Notes under the pieces: generated by a model
Seen by the model: the letters and a program-made list of their open reading frames with translations, nothing else
Database searches by the model: none
Told to the model about the DNA's origin: nothing
Assembly: GCF_037042905.1 (NCBI RefSeq)
Contig: NC_087245.1
Location: 24,986,501-25,050,500 of the forward strand
Direction: 5' to 3'
DNA: 64,000 nucleotides
Source: Lytechinus pictus
Lineage: Eukaryota; Echinodermata; Echinoidea; Temnopleuroida; Toxopneustidae
Position numbers and translations under genes: made by a program
Shown here: positions 35,901-50,900 of the stretch, one piece after another
Numbering within the stretch: position 1 is the stretch's first letter
Layout of the letters: each line of letters starts with the position of its first letter

Positions 35901-38900
35901 TCTGATGGCGTGCCCAGAAATAGTTACGCTTGAGCAAGCGCTAGCTGGCCCAGGGAAAGGTCTCACGGTGGGTACGTTGCCGTCGGGGACGGCGGGGGCA
36001 GATGAATTAGAGGTTAGTGAGGGACGATCTGCCTCTCTTGGGCTGGGGACTAGGTCTCCTGCCGCATCCGGGGCACCGGAGCCATTTGTGAGTGCCTGCG
36101 ACCCATTAGGGGCCGAGGTGCCTGTATCACTGAAGGAGAAAATTTGGTCGAGCGAATAAATTGATTTGAGTGTGCTCCTTAAACAGAATTTTGGCACACG
36201 CGATGAATTAGGCCTAGGCCTAGGGGCATCATTGGGTGTAGTTGACACTAGGGCTACTTTGAGTTTGTGCCAATTGGAATTTGGTCTTTGTTTGCAGCTC
36301 CAACCGCAGACAAAGAATAGGAAGATTGTGTCGGTAGAGCAGTGGACTTCGGTGTTCTTGGTGTATGCTTCGATATATATTGAGAAGCATGTTGAGAGGG
36401 GCAGGGAGCTAATGAAGTATATGGATTTAATAAGGCATGCAGCCTGGGCGTTTGCGGGCTATGGTTTTAGGGACTACGATACCCATTTTAGGGTTAAACA
36501 GGCCCGTTTTCCCGGGCGATCATGGGCGAGTGTTGATGCTGAGTTATGGTTGATGTTGGTGGCTTCCAACGGTCTGCGGCAGCGCCCCACTGTACCCCAT
36601 GCACTGAGTCAGCAATACAGGGGGGACTTTGGTGCAAAAAGATATTTTCTTGGCGGCGGAAAAGGGCCCGGAGGACCTGGCGTGGCTAGCCGGGGCGTCT
36701 GCTTCGCCTTTGACAGAGGCAAGTGGCCACAAGGTAAGGCCTGTATTTATGAACACAGGTGTTCCCGCTGTCAGGCGACAGGAACGGTGCAAAGCAATGT
36801 AACCAGGGACGAGCCTTGCCCGGTCAGCCTATTTCTTCACTCTCTCCTCCATCCTCTAATACGTCTCTGTATTTTTTAAATATTTTTTTTCTTTGTTTCG
36901 TGTGTGTGTGTGTCTTTGATAATGCATGTCGTCCCGTACTTCTGTCACCTTATTTTCAATTTTTGCTATCATTTCTTTTTTTTCTTTAAAACATTTTTCC
37001 TATTTATCACATTTTACTTTTCCATTTTATAATATTGTATATTTGTACATTTTGTACAATCGAATGAATTTCCACATTTCATTAACTGTTATTACTTAGC
37101 CTTTTCTCAATTACTTAATATAAATCATTTCTTCAACTCGCTATAGGGGATCCATGCTCTACAAGCAATGCTTTTTAGTGGATCCCCTCATTTCCATACA
37201 CGCTTAATACTATTTTATACAACCTTATATTATATAATTATGCTGAGGTAAAATTGATCTTGTACTCATACTTTGTTTTGTATCTGTATTTGATTTATAT
37301 TTGTCATGGAAATGAAAATAAACTTCTTGATTCTTGATATGGATACTCAGAGATTCCATCGTGTTTTGGGCCCAGCGCAGGACGGAAAAGACCGGCAAGG
37401 CGGATCTGGGACTTGGGGCATCCGTTCGCTGATTTGGGTGGAGTAATGGACTGGTTAGAGAGAATCAAACGCCATGAGCCAAATCCGTCAGTTGTCATGA
37501 TGCACGTAGGGACAAACGACATTGAGTCCCTTTCGAGGAGACAGCTCGTCTGTGAAGCTTATAAAATTTTTGACTCCAATATGGGCAGTTTTCAGCTAGT
37601 ATGGTTAGACATTTTGGAGCGGGTACGATATGAATATGGTCCTCCAGATGAGCAAAGGCAAGTTGGACTTGAACGGAGGGCTACGAACAGGTATGCTCGG
37701 TCCTTAGCTTCCAGATATGATGGGAAGGTCGTAACACATTCAATAACTCATAAAGATGTTTCACTATTCAGGAATGATGGTCTGCACCTAGCCGATGAAG
37801 GACTTGATAGATTTATTGGCAAACTAAAAGCTGGCTTGTCATATATTAGATGAGTATTGTTTTTTATTATGCATTTCCCCGCAGTTTCTCCGGCAAGACA
37901 GGCTCCTGTCCGTCCAATGAATGGTATTTCATTGGGAGCACTGGATGTGTTTTTGGACGGCCAGGAGTTGGTATCGTTGGAGTGATATTATTAACTTTGT
38001 TGAAATTTACTGCTGGTGCATTTACATTTGAGTGTATGATATGAGTAAACAATTTATGAGTTTATTTTAGAGGTGCACGGGGTCGAATGTAGGGGTGGTT
38101 TATAAAACCATGACAATGTGATATACCCCCCCCCCCCCTTCACCACGCTCGGTGATTTGGCGATAATAATAGTAGCTCTAAATTGGTGCTGGAATAAGGA
38201 ATAATTTGCTCACAAAATTGTTAGGCTGTCATCAATACCAACGGTAAAAAAAAAACGGCAGATATGTGTGTTCTTTGAGGGGGACTATTAATCTTTGGTT
38301 GATTTGATTAGGGCATGGATTTTGTAGACTCATGCTAGAATCATTTTGAGTGTTTTTTGCGACGATCATATTTAAATATATTCTTGTTTGGTGGTAATTT
38401 GGCAATTATGCTGCCAATATCACAATTTTCATAGAATATAGTGGGGTATTCCTTCCCATGCTAGGCCAGGCATGTGGATTTTAATAAATTATGTTCTCAT
38501 GTTATGATGTAATTTGCAGGTCCCCAATCGGAACTTAGGTGAGGGAGACCTAGCTATTTCTACATAAAAATTTGTAAGAAATTTGTTAAGCTTAAGTAAT
38601 AATATTGTGTCAAGCTTAAAGTTTAATCTTAGCCTCACCTGATCTTAAAGGCAGGGAGGCTGGTCTATACACGGTCATTCATATATTTATATATGCTATA
38701 ATTGTGCCATCTGTAAGCAACCGATTAAGCTTAGTTCATAGCTGTACTGGGATTCCGGGCCGGCTAGCAGGGAACCAGTGGGAAAACAGCAATGAATTCA
38801 AACTCTGAATTTTGGAGGGGGGCCTTCTAGCCGGGCCCCATCTTTAACCCATCTCCGAGGAGCTTAACAAGGGTATCGGTTGGTGTCAGACATTATCAGT

Positions 38901-41900
38901 ATATACATGTATGGTGATATCCAGCTTTTATTTGTGACAAAAGCAAAGTTGGAAAGATGCACATTCATCTCTATTTCATTGAAGCTACGACAAAAGGCAA
39001 TTAAATTGTCTTATTTTGTTAGCCATGAATAATGTTAACGTAACAGTTAATGCCATCTTCTGTGCCAGGTCTGACCACAAGACTATTGGGCAGAAATTAA
39101 AAATTGTGTTAAATTTCTTTGCGAGATGCCCGATGAGCACCACAACATTGATGTGCTAGTACATCATTCCTTCTCTCTCCCTCTCTCACTTTCATTATCA
39201 ATTTTCTTTGATACAGCATGAACTGTATATTTTCCTCTTATTTATTTAAAAATTCTCTTAGATCAAATTCACAATAAGACAAATTCTTCTCTACCAAGAG
39301 ACATCTTCTATAAGATAACACGCTAAACATATACTTTCATTCATTCTCTTAGATCAAATTAATATAATTGCACAAAAAAGGCACATTCTTCTCTGAGCCA
39401 TCTTTCTATACAATGTCCCTATTGCAAATGCCAAGTTTTTTTAGTATGATCTGAAGAATATTTTACCTCTTTAAGAGAGTGTAGTAGGAGGTACTGTCTT
39501 TTCTGCTGCGTCTCTATTTCGTGTAGAACAAATGGAAGGTACTTGGGAAGGTTGCCTACACTAACATTACCTGGAAGGAAATTAATTATTCAAAAGAAAA
39601 GAAGAAAATAGAAGAACAAAAAATAGATTAAATATACATGTTTGCAAATTCAGCTTTGCAATATTTTTTCTATACCTTTTGACTAATTCTTTGTACAAGT
39701 AATCATATTGTCATGATTTCATGAAATAAAATTCCACGGAAGAGGAAAGAAATATTCAAGAGGGATAAATATAACTTGTCCTGGGAAAAGAGGACTTTTT
39801 TTCCAACTTTGGCTTGTGCTTGTCTTGCTCAGCATCACTAGGTTATCACAATATTTCTGTTTGTTTATGTCCCAAATAGAGAGCTTTTCAATAAAAGTCA
39901 ACAAGGGAGCATTTCATCAATATTTGTTGTCTGAGAAGCTGTCGGATTTGGCAACTGTCCTTGATTTGGATTGGATGGGAAGCATGGGTGTCTGTTACTA
40001 TAGCAACTGCTAGAAAACTACATTATTTGTCCTTTCATGAAATGCTCCCTAGGTGAGTTTAATGTCTTGTCTCGTTTTCCTGTTTGTTTTTCGAATTATC
40101 ACTTTCAAGATAATGAAATGAATGAAAAATCATAATGTCTTACCAAGGGCATAAGAAGCAGCCGATTTGACCTCTTCACAAGGCGATGAGAAAGATTCTA
40201 CAATGACCTTCTGAAGCTCAGCCTGACCACTCAAATCTCTGCATTAATAATAGTAGGAATATTTGTTACTGTTGTAGTCAGTTTCAGGAGACACTGTCAG
40301 TCACTTTTAGCTTATAAATTCAATCATAAGTCTTGATATTTGAAATCATATATGGGTCTGATTCTCACAACAGGAAATATAAATCAATTTTACTGAAGTT
40401 AAATTAATCCACAATTTACGGAATGCTACCTTATGATGTTCAGCACAAAAAGTAAACTGATGACTGTCTGTTGTACACTGATATTCAGAACAATTACCTT
40501 ATTGTGCACTCTCATAGTGAGAATTATTACTATCTTAATTTTCATCTTCATAGAACCTTTTTCTTTCGGAAGAAACTTACACATGTTTTCCAATCTCTCC
40601 AAGGGCCAGTAAAGCAAACAATCTGATAGAATCCGTTGATTCAGAATTCTGAAATAAAAAAAAATAGAAAAAAGGATTATGAAATGCAGATATTGACCCC
40701 ATTTCACATAAGTAAAACTAGGAGGGGATACCACACACACTCCTGTTTTTTCAAGTGCTCAAAATGAAGGCCAATAAGTGTATATAAGCAAAGTTTGCAC
40801 CTACAACTATTTTACTCACGATTTGATCATTTTCAATGTACATGCATACTTGCTTCAAAAACGTAGGTAGAAGGTAATACCCCGTGGGGATTAAACTACT
40901 TTTATGAAATGGGCCATACTGTCTGAACCATCTATAGAGACTTTAGTTGGTACACAGACAAACAAAAAGTTTTGAATTCACTCAATGTGAAAGAAAGGTA
41001 TGAGTTTTGATTATTTATGCAGATCAAGTAATTACCCCCCCCCAAAAAAAAAAAAAATACAACAATGATTTATTGTATAATCACTTTAAAAAAAAAAAAA
41101 TTACTGTATGTAACAAGATATGAATAATGATATACATTTTACCCAAAAAAAAATCAAAGAAACACAGGTACTTCATAAAATAGAGCATCAATGGATAGAA
41201 ATACATACATTTCAAACAAAACAGCCTATTAAAATTATAAATTGAACTATATAATAACAACAAATAATTAGAAACCCCCCAAAAGAGGCTTAAAGGCTAT
41301 CATATAACAAAAAAAGATTTTGAAAGAATATTCCTTCTCACCTTTATATCATTTACAAACTGAACAACAACAGCTGATCCTTGGTTTGCACAGGAAATCG
41401 TTAAAACGGCAACACACTTTGCAATTGAATGGAAAGCCTACAAAGCAATTAAGATTTTTAAAAGGTTAAAGTCATCATGTCACAAGAAAAAAAAATCAAA
41501 GATAGCATATGGATGATAGCATTCAGGTTTCATTATTGTAGAGTGAATTAGGGACTTCAGATAAAGTAAGCATAAGGCTCTATAGAAGAACCTTTTTTTT
41601 TTTTTTTTTTATTTAAGTTTTTATTGAAATAAATCATAACAATCACAATATTTACAAATGATTAGCATGATGAAAAAAGCATAAAATCATGGAAACATTA
41701 CAATAAAAAAGAGGCAGATATAAGATTATAATTATCTAAAAGTTTTCAAGAGGGAGGCGCCGAGATAGAAACAAAAAAGACCGCCCTGAAGAACAGAAGC
41801 CAAATAAAAAAATCGGACTAGAATGAGGTCAGACAGCTGAAGGTCCCCCGCCACAATTCTCTCTCTCTCTCCCTCCCTCCCCCCCCCCTCTCACTCTCCC

Positions 41901-44900
41901 TTCACTCGTACACACGCACATTAAAACCTTATCCCCGTACAAACACAAATATCATTGCCCCTCCCCCCCCCCCTCCTGCATACGACACACACACACACGC
42001 TCACATAATTAAGAAAAGGGGAGGAAACCCTCAGCCACGTGACTCCATCCAATCCAAGATCCTGCCAAATATGGACCATCAACACTTTGCAAGTTCGAGA
42101 AAAAGGTCAGGAGGTCAAACATTCTCCAGAATGCGCTTGCATAAATTAAGTCTCGGAGGTCGCCCTTGAAAGTACATACATATGTGTGCATATAGTATAC
42201 GGACGAATCAAGCAATACATTCTTACACCGTACTATGCATTGAAAGATAACAGTTCAAAGATAAACATGGTTTTCTTCATATAAAAATAATGTACAAACA
42301 ATAATCACTATATCATATTATACAGTGGCAGTATGAATTTTAACTTAGAGATTATTAGGTAAGGGGAACAATATAGGTGTCGAAAATCTGTAAAAAACGA
42401 GAAAAAGATAATTTAGATATCAGAATCGTGGGTCACAGGAATAAATACAGAGGTTGGCATGGACAATTCTACAAGAAACTTCTGTAATGTAGAGGAAATA
42501 GTGCAGCATGGTCACTAGCTGTAAAGTATACATGCAATAATGATACACACCCTTAAAGGTCAAAACGCCATTTCTTAAAATGACTATGCAGTCTATTTTT
42601 CTTTTTAGCTAAAAGATATTCAATTTCTTTTTGTTTTTTAACCACTGATTTAAATGAAATAAAATTTGGAAGAATATTTCTAAACTTGCAGGAATAAATG
42701 TGATATTTCAAAAGTAAAAATAGATATGAAAGAAATCTGTCAGTGCTTATGCCAAAAAGCATTTCAAAGTTAGTTACAGACAAGTTCGATTTCAATTTCT
42801 GTGAGATAACAGTGATAAGGTCATGCCAAATAGGAGTAATCTTTTCACATTCACAGAATATATGGATTAAGGTTTCTTCCTTCTTTCCACAGAAATAGCA
42901 GTCAGGAGAATCTTTCCTCTTGATCTTAAATAGGAAACTGTTGACTGCAATAGTTTTATGAAAAATTTTAAAATAAAAAGACCTTAATTTAGTGTCAATA
43001 GTACAAAAGAAATTAGTGTAATGAATCTTCTCCCAGCTAATATCAACAGGTAACAATAAATTATCATTCCAATATGCATATTTCTTGATTGGAACATGAG
43101 GGCTAAGTAGGATGTAGTAAACACTCTTAGGAACTTTTTTGTAATGTAACAAATTAAACACAATAGTATCATGAACACCAATAATGTCGACATCAAATTC
43201 TACCAACCAGCTCTCTGGGATATTTTTCATCAAAAAATTAAACTTTCTTCTATCTCTCAAGGATATACCAAAATCAAGTACCAATTCTTCGAAAAGTTTA
43301 TGTCCGGGAAAAGGAGGATTAAACAAATCTGAAATTGTAAGGATGTTTTTATTAAACCAATCTTCATAATGAAAGTAAGGATTTGATTTTGAACGAATTA
43401 ATTTGTTATACCATAATGACTGACATGCACTTAGTTCTGAGAATTTGTGACCATAAAATTCCTTAGTGGCTTCTTCTCTGTAAAAATACCATGAACGTAA
43501 AGAATCAGCCAATTGAATATTGCCAAGAGAGTTCAAAACACACTCTGGTGCATTACATTTCCACAAAAGAGAAACATCTTGATTAAACTTTTCCAAAAAG
43601 GTTAACTCAATTTTCTTCCAGGGAGCATCAAAATTTTCATCAAGAAGGTTTTTAACCCAAGTCAATTTCTGGGAAATGGCGAATAATAAGGGATCAATCA
43701 TTTTAAGACCAGCATTTCTATACTCATTACACATAACTTTTCTCTGCACTCTATCCCTACCTCCACTCCAAATAAACTTGTAAAAAATCTTGTTCAACTC
43801 TGTGAAAAAGGAGCGAGGTATTTTTATACAAAGAACTGAGAAAAGATAAATCAATTGTGGCAATACAAGAGTTTTGATAACACAAATTTTGCCTATTAAA
43901 GAGAGATTTCTCATCCGCCAACAATTTACAGTATTTTCTATTTTTTTCAATCTCTCTTTGTAATTCAAACAGTACAAGAGACTTAAGTTTAATGAGAAGT
44001 GTACACCTAGGCATTTAAATTGAGTAGTTTTCCATGAAACACCCTGGCTAGAATAAGGAAAATTTTGGCATCCTTTTTTAGATCCAATCCAGACCGCCTC
44101 TGTTTTACTAAAGTTTATTTTACAACCAGAGTATTTACCAAAATTTGACAAGACATCAAAGAGTTTGGAAAATGAATTATTTGAGCCATCTAGAAAACAA
44201 ACTGAATCATCTGCAAATAAAGAGATTTTAACTTCAGAATTATTTTGCAAGGGGATACCTTTAATTTGATCGTTTTGACGAATAGAGAGAGCCATTATCT
44301 CAATAACCAATAAAAACAAATATGGGGAAATTGGGCAACCCTGAAAAATTCCTCTCCTCATAGAAATACGATTAGTTAAGAAACCATTATTCAAAACATA
44401 GCTTTGACGAGAAGAATACAAGGTTTTTATTGAATCAATAAAATTTGTGCCAAAATTAAATTGTTTCAAAGTTTGAAATAGAAAATTATGAGAAACACTA
44501 TCAAATGCTTTCTCGATATCGAGTAACAAAATAGTTCCAGGGATATCATTAAAATCTGTATATTCAATAATGTCCAAAATAAAACGAATATTATGACCAA
44601 TATTTCTTCCCTTCATAAAACCAGATTGGGCATCGTGTATAAGGGAGTGTAAAGAACACTTTAAACGAGTTGCTATACATTTGGCTAGAATTTTGTAATC
44701 TGTGGTTAATAATGTGATAGGTCGATAATTCTTTATGAACAAAGGATCTTTATCTTTTTTAGGGAGAAGGGTTATAACTCCATTTCGTTGAGAAGACGAC
44801 ATAACACCATTCTTTAATGAAAATTGGATGGAATCAATTAACATATCGCTTATATCATTCCAAAATACAATGTAAAATTCAACAGGCAGGCCATCTAACC

Positions 44901-47900
44901 CTGGAGTTTTGTTCATTTTCATTGCTTTAACTGCATTATACAATTCACTTTTGGTAAGAGGTGTTTCCATGAACTTCTTATCATCCTCAGAAAGTTTTGG
45001 AACTGAAATATTAGCAAAAATTGCCCCATTAAGATCATCATCATCTACGCCTGAATTATTATCTGGTAATGAATATAACTTGGCATAAAAATCATGTATA
45101 CTTTCTAAGATCTTTGTGGAATTAGTGATCAAATTTTCCTCATTATCATTAAGCCTATTTATATTTTTCCTCTGCCAGGATCTGTTTTCCAAATTACAAA
45201 AATATTTGCTACTTTTCTCACCGTCTTCTAACCATCTAACTTTAGATCTGATAATCAAACCTTTAGTTTCAAACTCATATATCTTATCCAATTTATCTTC
45301 AAGTTCCTCCAATTGTGAGAACAAGGGGTCACCAGCTACATATACATTATTTGATAATTGTATCTTAATTTTATCAATATCAGCCAATAATTTATTTTTT
45401 TCTGAATTTCTTTGTTTTTTCATACGGGATGAGTATTCAATACAGACTCCTGTAATGAAACATTTAAAGGTATCCCAGATAATGTTGTTGTTACATTGGG
45501 AGTCTTGATGAATAATTTTAAATTCCTTAATTTTATCCTTAACTAAATTAATAAATTCAGTATCAAAGTGTAAATAATGGGTATTGAGTTTCCAATAACC
45601 TTTACCTTTCACTGGTTGATTATCATTGAAATCAACAGAAACAATTGAGTGATCTGACTGGATCCCTGGTAAAATCTGCGATTTCTTGCAATTATCCAAA
45701 AAGTTATTTGAAACTAAAATAAAATCTAATCTGGATAATACTCTAGGGGACTTTTGATGTCGAGTGTATTTTTTCAAGCCTGGATGAAAAGATCTCCACA
45801 CATCACATAAGCCATATTCCTCCATTAATACAGAAAGCATTTCACTAGTTTTAATATTTGAATGGTGATCTCTAGAACCCTGATAATCAATGTCGTCAAT
45901 AACTGTGTTAAAATCACCGCCTACTATTATAAATTCATTATCAAATTTTTCAAGTTCTGCAAACACTCTCAATAAAAAATCTGGGTCATCATTATTTGGT
46001 CCATAAACATTTACTAAAGTGATAGGGAGTTCATTTATTATGGAATTTATAATCAAAAATCTCCCATGAGGATCCTTAAAGATAGATTTAATATTTGTAT
46101 TTAATGAGTTTCTTATAAGAATGGCCACACCTCTACTATTCGATGCAAAACTAGCAAAAAAAGCTATTTCACCCCACTGGGTTTTCCACAAGTGTTCATC
46201 ATTAATATCACAATGGGTTTCCTGGAGAAATACAATATCAGATTTAAGGGAACGCAAGAAATGAAAAACCTTTTTCCTTTTAACATAATCCTGTAGCCCC
46301 CTACAATTAAACGAACTGAGCTTAATAGACATTATTTTTTAAGATACACCCGATTCCAAAACCATCATCACTATAAGGAATACAACATAGCACAAAGAAG
46401 AAAAGGTACATGAATGTTATGCAATCTGCCATTACCGAGGACGTTAAAAAATAAGAATAAAAATAAAAAATAAATAAATACATATTATTAAACATGGAAA
46501 AAATAAAGCAAGGCAAGCACAAGATCGAACAAAGGGCTTCAAATCAAAAACACAGCCCTGTGTATGAGTGCTAATAACCTAGACCGAGATCAAAACAGTA
46601 CACGTACATAAAGGCACCAAAAGACTGACTAGAGAGTAGACTCAGATGAAGTGATGTCTATCAAATACTAACTATGATCACTGAAGGGCAGTAACAATGG
46701 ATGAAAGTAAAATACAATTAAAGTAAACAGCCTTGGGGTGATATTACACTCATGACAACGAAAAGATACAAAATAAAAATCAACACCAGTTAACAACTCT
46801 TTCAAAGTTTCTGATGAAGTAAATAAAACAGTCATACATTATGATACACTATAACGTGGTAAGTCAACCAACGATGTTCAACTTTCCATCTCGAGCTCTG
46901 AAGCCCACCCTGTCCGGGTAGAGGAAGAAAGGCCTCTTCCCCTCATCTCTCAAGCGCTTGATGAGATCCAACTTGTTTCTCCGCTTTTGCAATACACATT
47001 TAGAAAAATCTTCCGATACAAAGATCTTCTTTCCCTTATTCTCCTTCAATTTAGCGATGCATGCCTTACGAACTCGCTCCTTTATGGTATATGATGTGAA
47101 GGCCACGTGTATTACCCTTGGGCTTGGATCTGGCTTCTGATCTGGGTATGAGCGCTTTGATGTTGGTGTACGGTGACATCTCTCAAATGTAGACTCTTCT
47201 GGAGATAAGCCCACAAATCCATGGAGGAAATTCTGCAGTACTTCGATACAGCTTTCTCTAGGGCTTTCCGGCACACCATGAAAAACAAGGTTATTACGAC
47301 GAGATCTGTTCTCTAAATCGTCTATCTTGGCAATCATGTCTTCTCTCTCTGATTTGAGCTTTTTCACTTCTGCCACTACATCATCAAGTTGAATGGCACA
47401 CGCAGAGATTTTCTCCTCATTCTCAGACACTTTCAGGTTCATTTCATCTAATCTCTCTAGAAGAAGTAACTCCATGTGCTGCTCCAAACGAGTGAAGCGT
47501 GACTCAAATCGATCGATAAAACTACTGAACCAATGTGGAGGTGGGTCAGATTTCATCTCACCAACACTGTGCTTAGCCGTACCGACCAGCATCTCCCCTG
47601 CAGACGCCACCGCCGAAACCTCCCCCGGGGCGTTGGCCTGAGTCGCGTCAGAATCTTGCACGATAACTTTCCTTGGGGCCGTCAGTTTGGGGTTATTCTT
47701 TTCAGGAGTATCTAATTGTCTTTTAGGTCCCATTTTTACTCAATCACTGCCACAGATCATCAATCGACAGAAAAATACTTTGCTTACCGCCAGAATCTTC
47801 TCTTTGTCAGAATTTTGGTGAAAATTTAGATCAGCATTGTCACATGGCTACTGTCTCTTCCCATGGAAAAGGGCGCCCTTCCTCTATAGAAGAACCTAAC

Positions 47901-50900
47901 ATAATCAGGATGGTCTAGTGCTTCCGACAATCGTCTTTCAATGAGAGGGTCGTGGATTCAAATGCTAGCCATTGTGCTGCACTCAACCGAGGTAAGATGA
48001 ATGGGAACCCAATAGGATTAATTCCTTGTATGCGCAGTGCTGGACACCGTAGCTCGAGCTAAAGCCGGAGTGATAATAATAGTGCTCCTCAGAAGAGACC
48101 ATTTCTAAATAGACGGCATGTTTTAATGCAGAGCTTGGGCAGCTTTATGAACTAACATAATTTTCAGTCAAATCCATACATTTACCTGTTTGTGAACAGC
48201 GTAGGGTGTGCTAGATGGTTGAGTAGCCTCCGTGGGGCTGTAGACAGGAGCAGTCAGTAGTCCTAGGAGATCTTGGAATCCCATCTTAGCGGTCTTGGTC
48301 AAGACTAGAGCCTTGAAGAAATCTAACATGGCATTCAGGGCACCACCTAAATAAAACAAAGAAGGGTAGTGAGTTCTGCAGGATTCATGCATCCATGAAG
48401 GTAGCCACAAGACTGACCGGGTAGTACATTGTGAAGCATCTAGAGGGGTGTTTCCACAAAGAATTGAAGCCATTCTTAAGTGCCTACACATACATGATAT
48501 TTAACACACAATATAATTGATTAATACAAAGTTGCCTTCTAAAAAGTTGTCTTCTGAAAGTGATTTTACCACACAACTGGGATTTTAAGTATGCGTTAAG
48601 GTCAAACTTGAACCTTTGTAAAACACCCCCAGAGAAACAACAAACAAGAACAGATAAAATATTTAAATGAGGTAAGATACAAAAAATACACTTATAAATA
48701 ATAAACAAATAATACAAGGAAATTATGTAATTTTAAGAAATATACAATAGTGAAACAATTCAATTTCATTTATAAAAACAAACACATTAAGGCAACTTGT
48801 AAAAAGTCTGTGAAGTGACTCATAGCAGGAACCTTGCTATAAGATAGCAACTTTTCATTGCAGTCTCCATATGATTTTGTCTACAGTGACTGTGATTATT
48901 TGTACTGAAAAGCTGTTTGCAGGACAGCTCTGACTTTTGAGAAGGTGCCTAAAATGAAAATCTACCGTGTATGTGATGGAAAAGGGGTTACCTTGAAGAA
49001 GCGGAGATCTGACCAGAACAAGAATCTCAACGAGGATGTGATCATAGATCTTTGACATACTAGACGGGTGGATCTCACATAGAGAGGTCAAGAGGTTAAG
49101 GGTCAACTGTGAGATGTGAAGGTCACTCTCATTGATGAGTGGAGGGAGCTCTGTCATGATGCCATCCATCATTGTACTGGTCAGAGAGGGACCTGAAAAG
49201 TAACAAACACAAACAAAACTAGGGTCAAAGGTCACGCCCTTTCATTTTCAAGCCACATGAAAACTTTGTGAGGTAGAGGGTCGTGTGTCCGAATTCCACT
49301 GCAGCCTAGCATCCATTGGCAAGGCATCACTCCACACTTTGGTAGGATGCTACCAATTAGGCGAAGAAATATTCTGGGCAAAGAAATATTGACTACATGT
49401 ATTATTACTATTGACACTGCAACCATACAGTATCATGGATTGAATTGGTCAACATTTTATTTGAATAAAACTGATAATTGAGTAAAAAATTCATCAGAAA
49501 TTTCAATTCCAAGTATTTTATCAAACTGGATTTGTCATCTTTCTCAAAATGAATGAATGTGCATTGTTGGGGTGGGGGCATTCCACTTACCATAATTTCT
49601 GATGAGTATGTTGAGAGACGAGAGGGTTGCCAATTTGAGAGCTCTGTGATTTTTTCGCAGGAAGGATGCCAAGATAGGAACACCTTGACCCTGTCAAGAT
49701 ATGAAACATAAATTGATATATCAAACAGATTATAAAGATTCAGATCAGTGCTAAGTAAAAAAGTTATCAAGTGACCCAAGAGGCAAGGATTGCATTCATT
49801 TCATTCTAGGTTTTGACGTCACCTCAGTGAATATTTATAGGCTCAGTGAGCATTATATTCACTGAAGACAAAGTGAAAGTTAGACCAACTGGGTATTAGA
49901 CTAAATGAGAAATAGACAAAGAGGGTTTTTGACCAAGTGAAGTGCAGATCAACAAGCAATTAGACAACATGAATATGAACCATCTCCCCACCTCAATCCT
50001 ACAAAATCCCACTGCTACTAGCATGTTATTTATTATGTTCCATGTAATTAAACTTCATTAATTGATGATATGATAAATCAAATAGAAAATAAAATGTATC
50101 AAGCTTACCAATATGGGAGAAAGATCAACTTCGAGGGGTGAGCTAGCTATAAGAGTAAGCGCTTTGACTGTGGTCAACCTGGTAATCTCATTCCGCAGAC
50201 GATCTAAGAATATCGGCAAGCAAGTTGACAGCTCAGACTTCAGATGGTCACCAAGATTACAGATGATCTGCCCCCTGATCAGAAAAATACATGTAAATGA
50301 GGGAGGAGAACAAAAGTTCACCGGTAAGTACTGGTGTATACAGTCACATAACATTTAGTCCCAATGATATATGTTCATCTTTCTTACTTTCCCATTACAT
50401 TCCATTACATCATAATGCAGTATGCTCTATGCATGATCAGTGGAAAACATTTTTAACACATTCAGGGAATATGTTCAAGTTATATCAAATGAAACATATT
50501 GGTTGGTATTCTGATAGTCATGGTTTAGATAAACCTTGGTTAACTTAGACCAAACTTTTATGGAGTGCCAGTTGTCAACTCATTCACCAACTAAGAATAA
50601 TTCTTATCCTGCTGCAAAAAATGGTCAAAAAATTAATTGAGTCCTGAAATTGCAAGAATAGGAAAACACAAAATTATAATGAATTTTGATGAATTAATTG
50701 ATACATTATAAGTGCATGAACAAAGAAGAAATATGATGAAGCCCAGCATTCCATAGAAGTTTAAGTTTTTAGTTTAGACTAGGGTTAAATCTAGGTTTGA
50801 TGATCAGAATACCCACCCATTGGCACCGAAAAGTCAGACTGTATTCAGAGAGCATACATCCTTAATGCATAGTAAAGCCTATCATTAATAAATGATGACT

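Larger units (their letters stand above)
41593..47881 (-). mobile_element. Full-length L1/Tx1-type LINE, 6289 bp, in CAND1 intron, sense orientation
   Basis: An 18-base poly-A tail (T run at 41593-41610) and a perfect 15-bp target-site duplication CTCTATAGAAGAACC at 41578-41592 and 47882-47896 delimit the insertion exactly. It contains a 148-bp 5' UTR, ORF1 (289 aa), a 531-bp spacer, ORF2 (1259 aa) and a ~940-bp 3' UTR with CT- and CA-rich simple repeats (about 41860-42000) and an AATAAA near the tail. Both ORFs are open. The intact duplication and ORFs indicate recent insertion and possible activity. It lies between CAND1 exons 48186-48346 and 41342-41437 on the same strand. Confidence 0.95.

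Noticed and set aside
35634..36248. 204-aa minus-strand frame, the longest on that strand locally
   Set aside because: It is antisense to the gag-like ORF, which carries recognisable motifs; the antisense reading is Pro/Ser-rich and GC-driven.
45116..45508. 130-aa plus-strand frame
   Set aside because: Antisense to the intact LINE ORF2.
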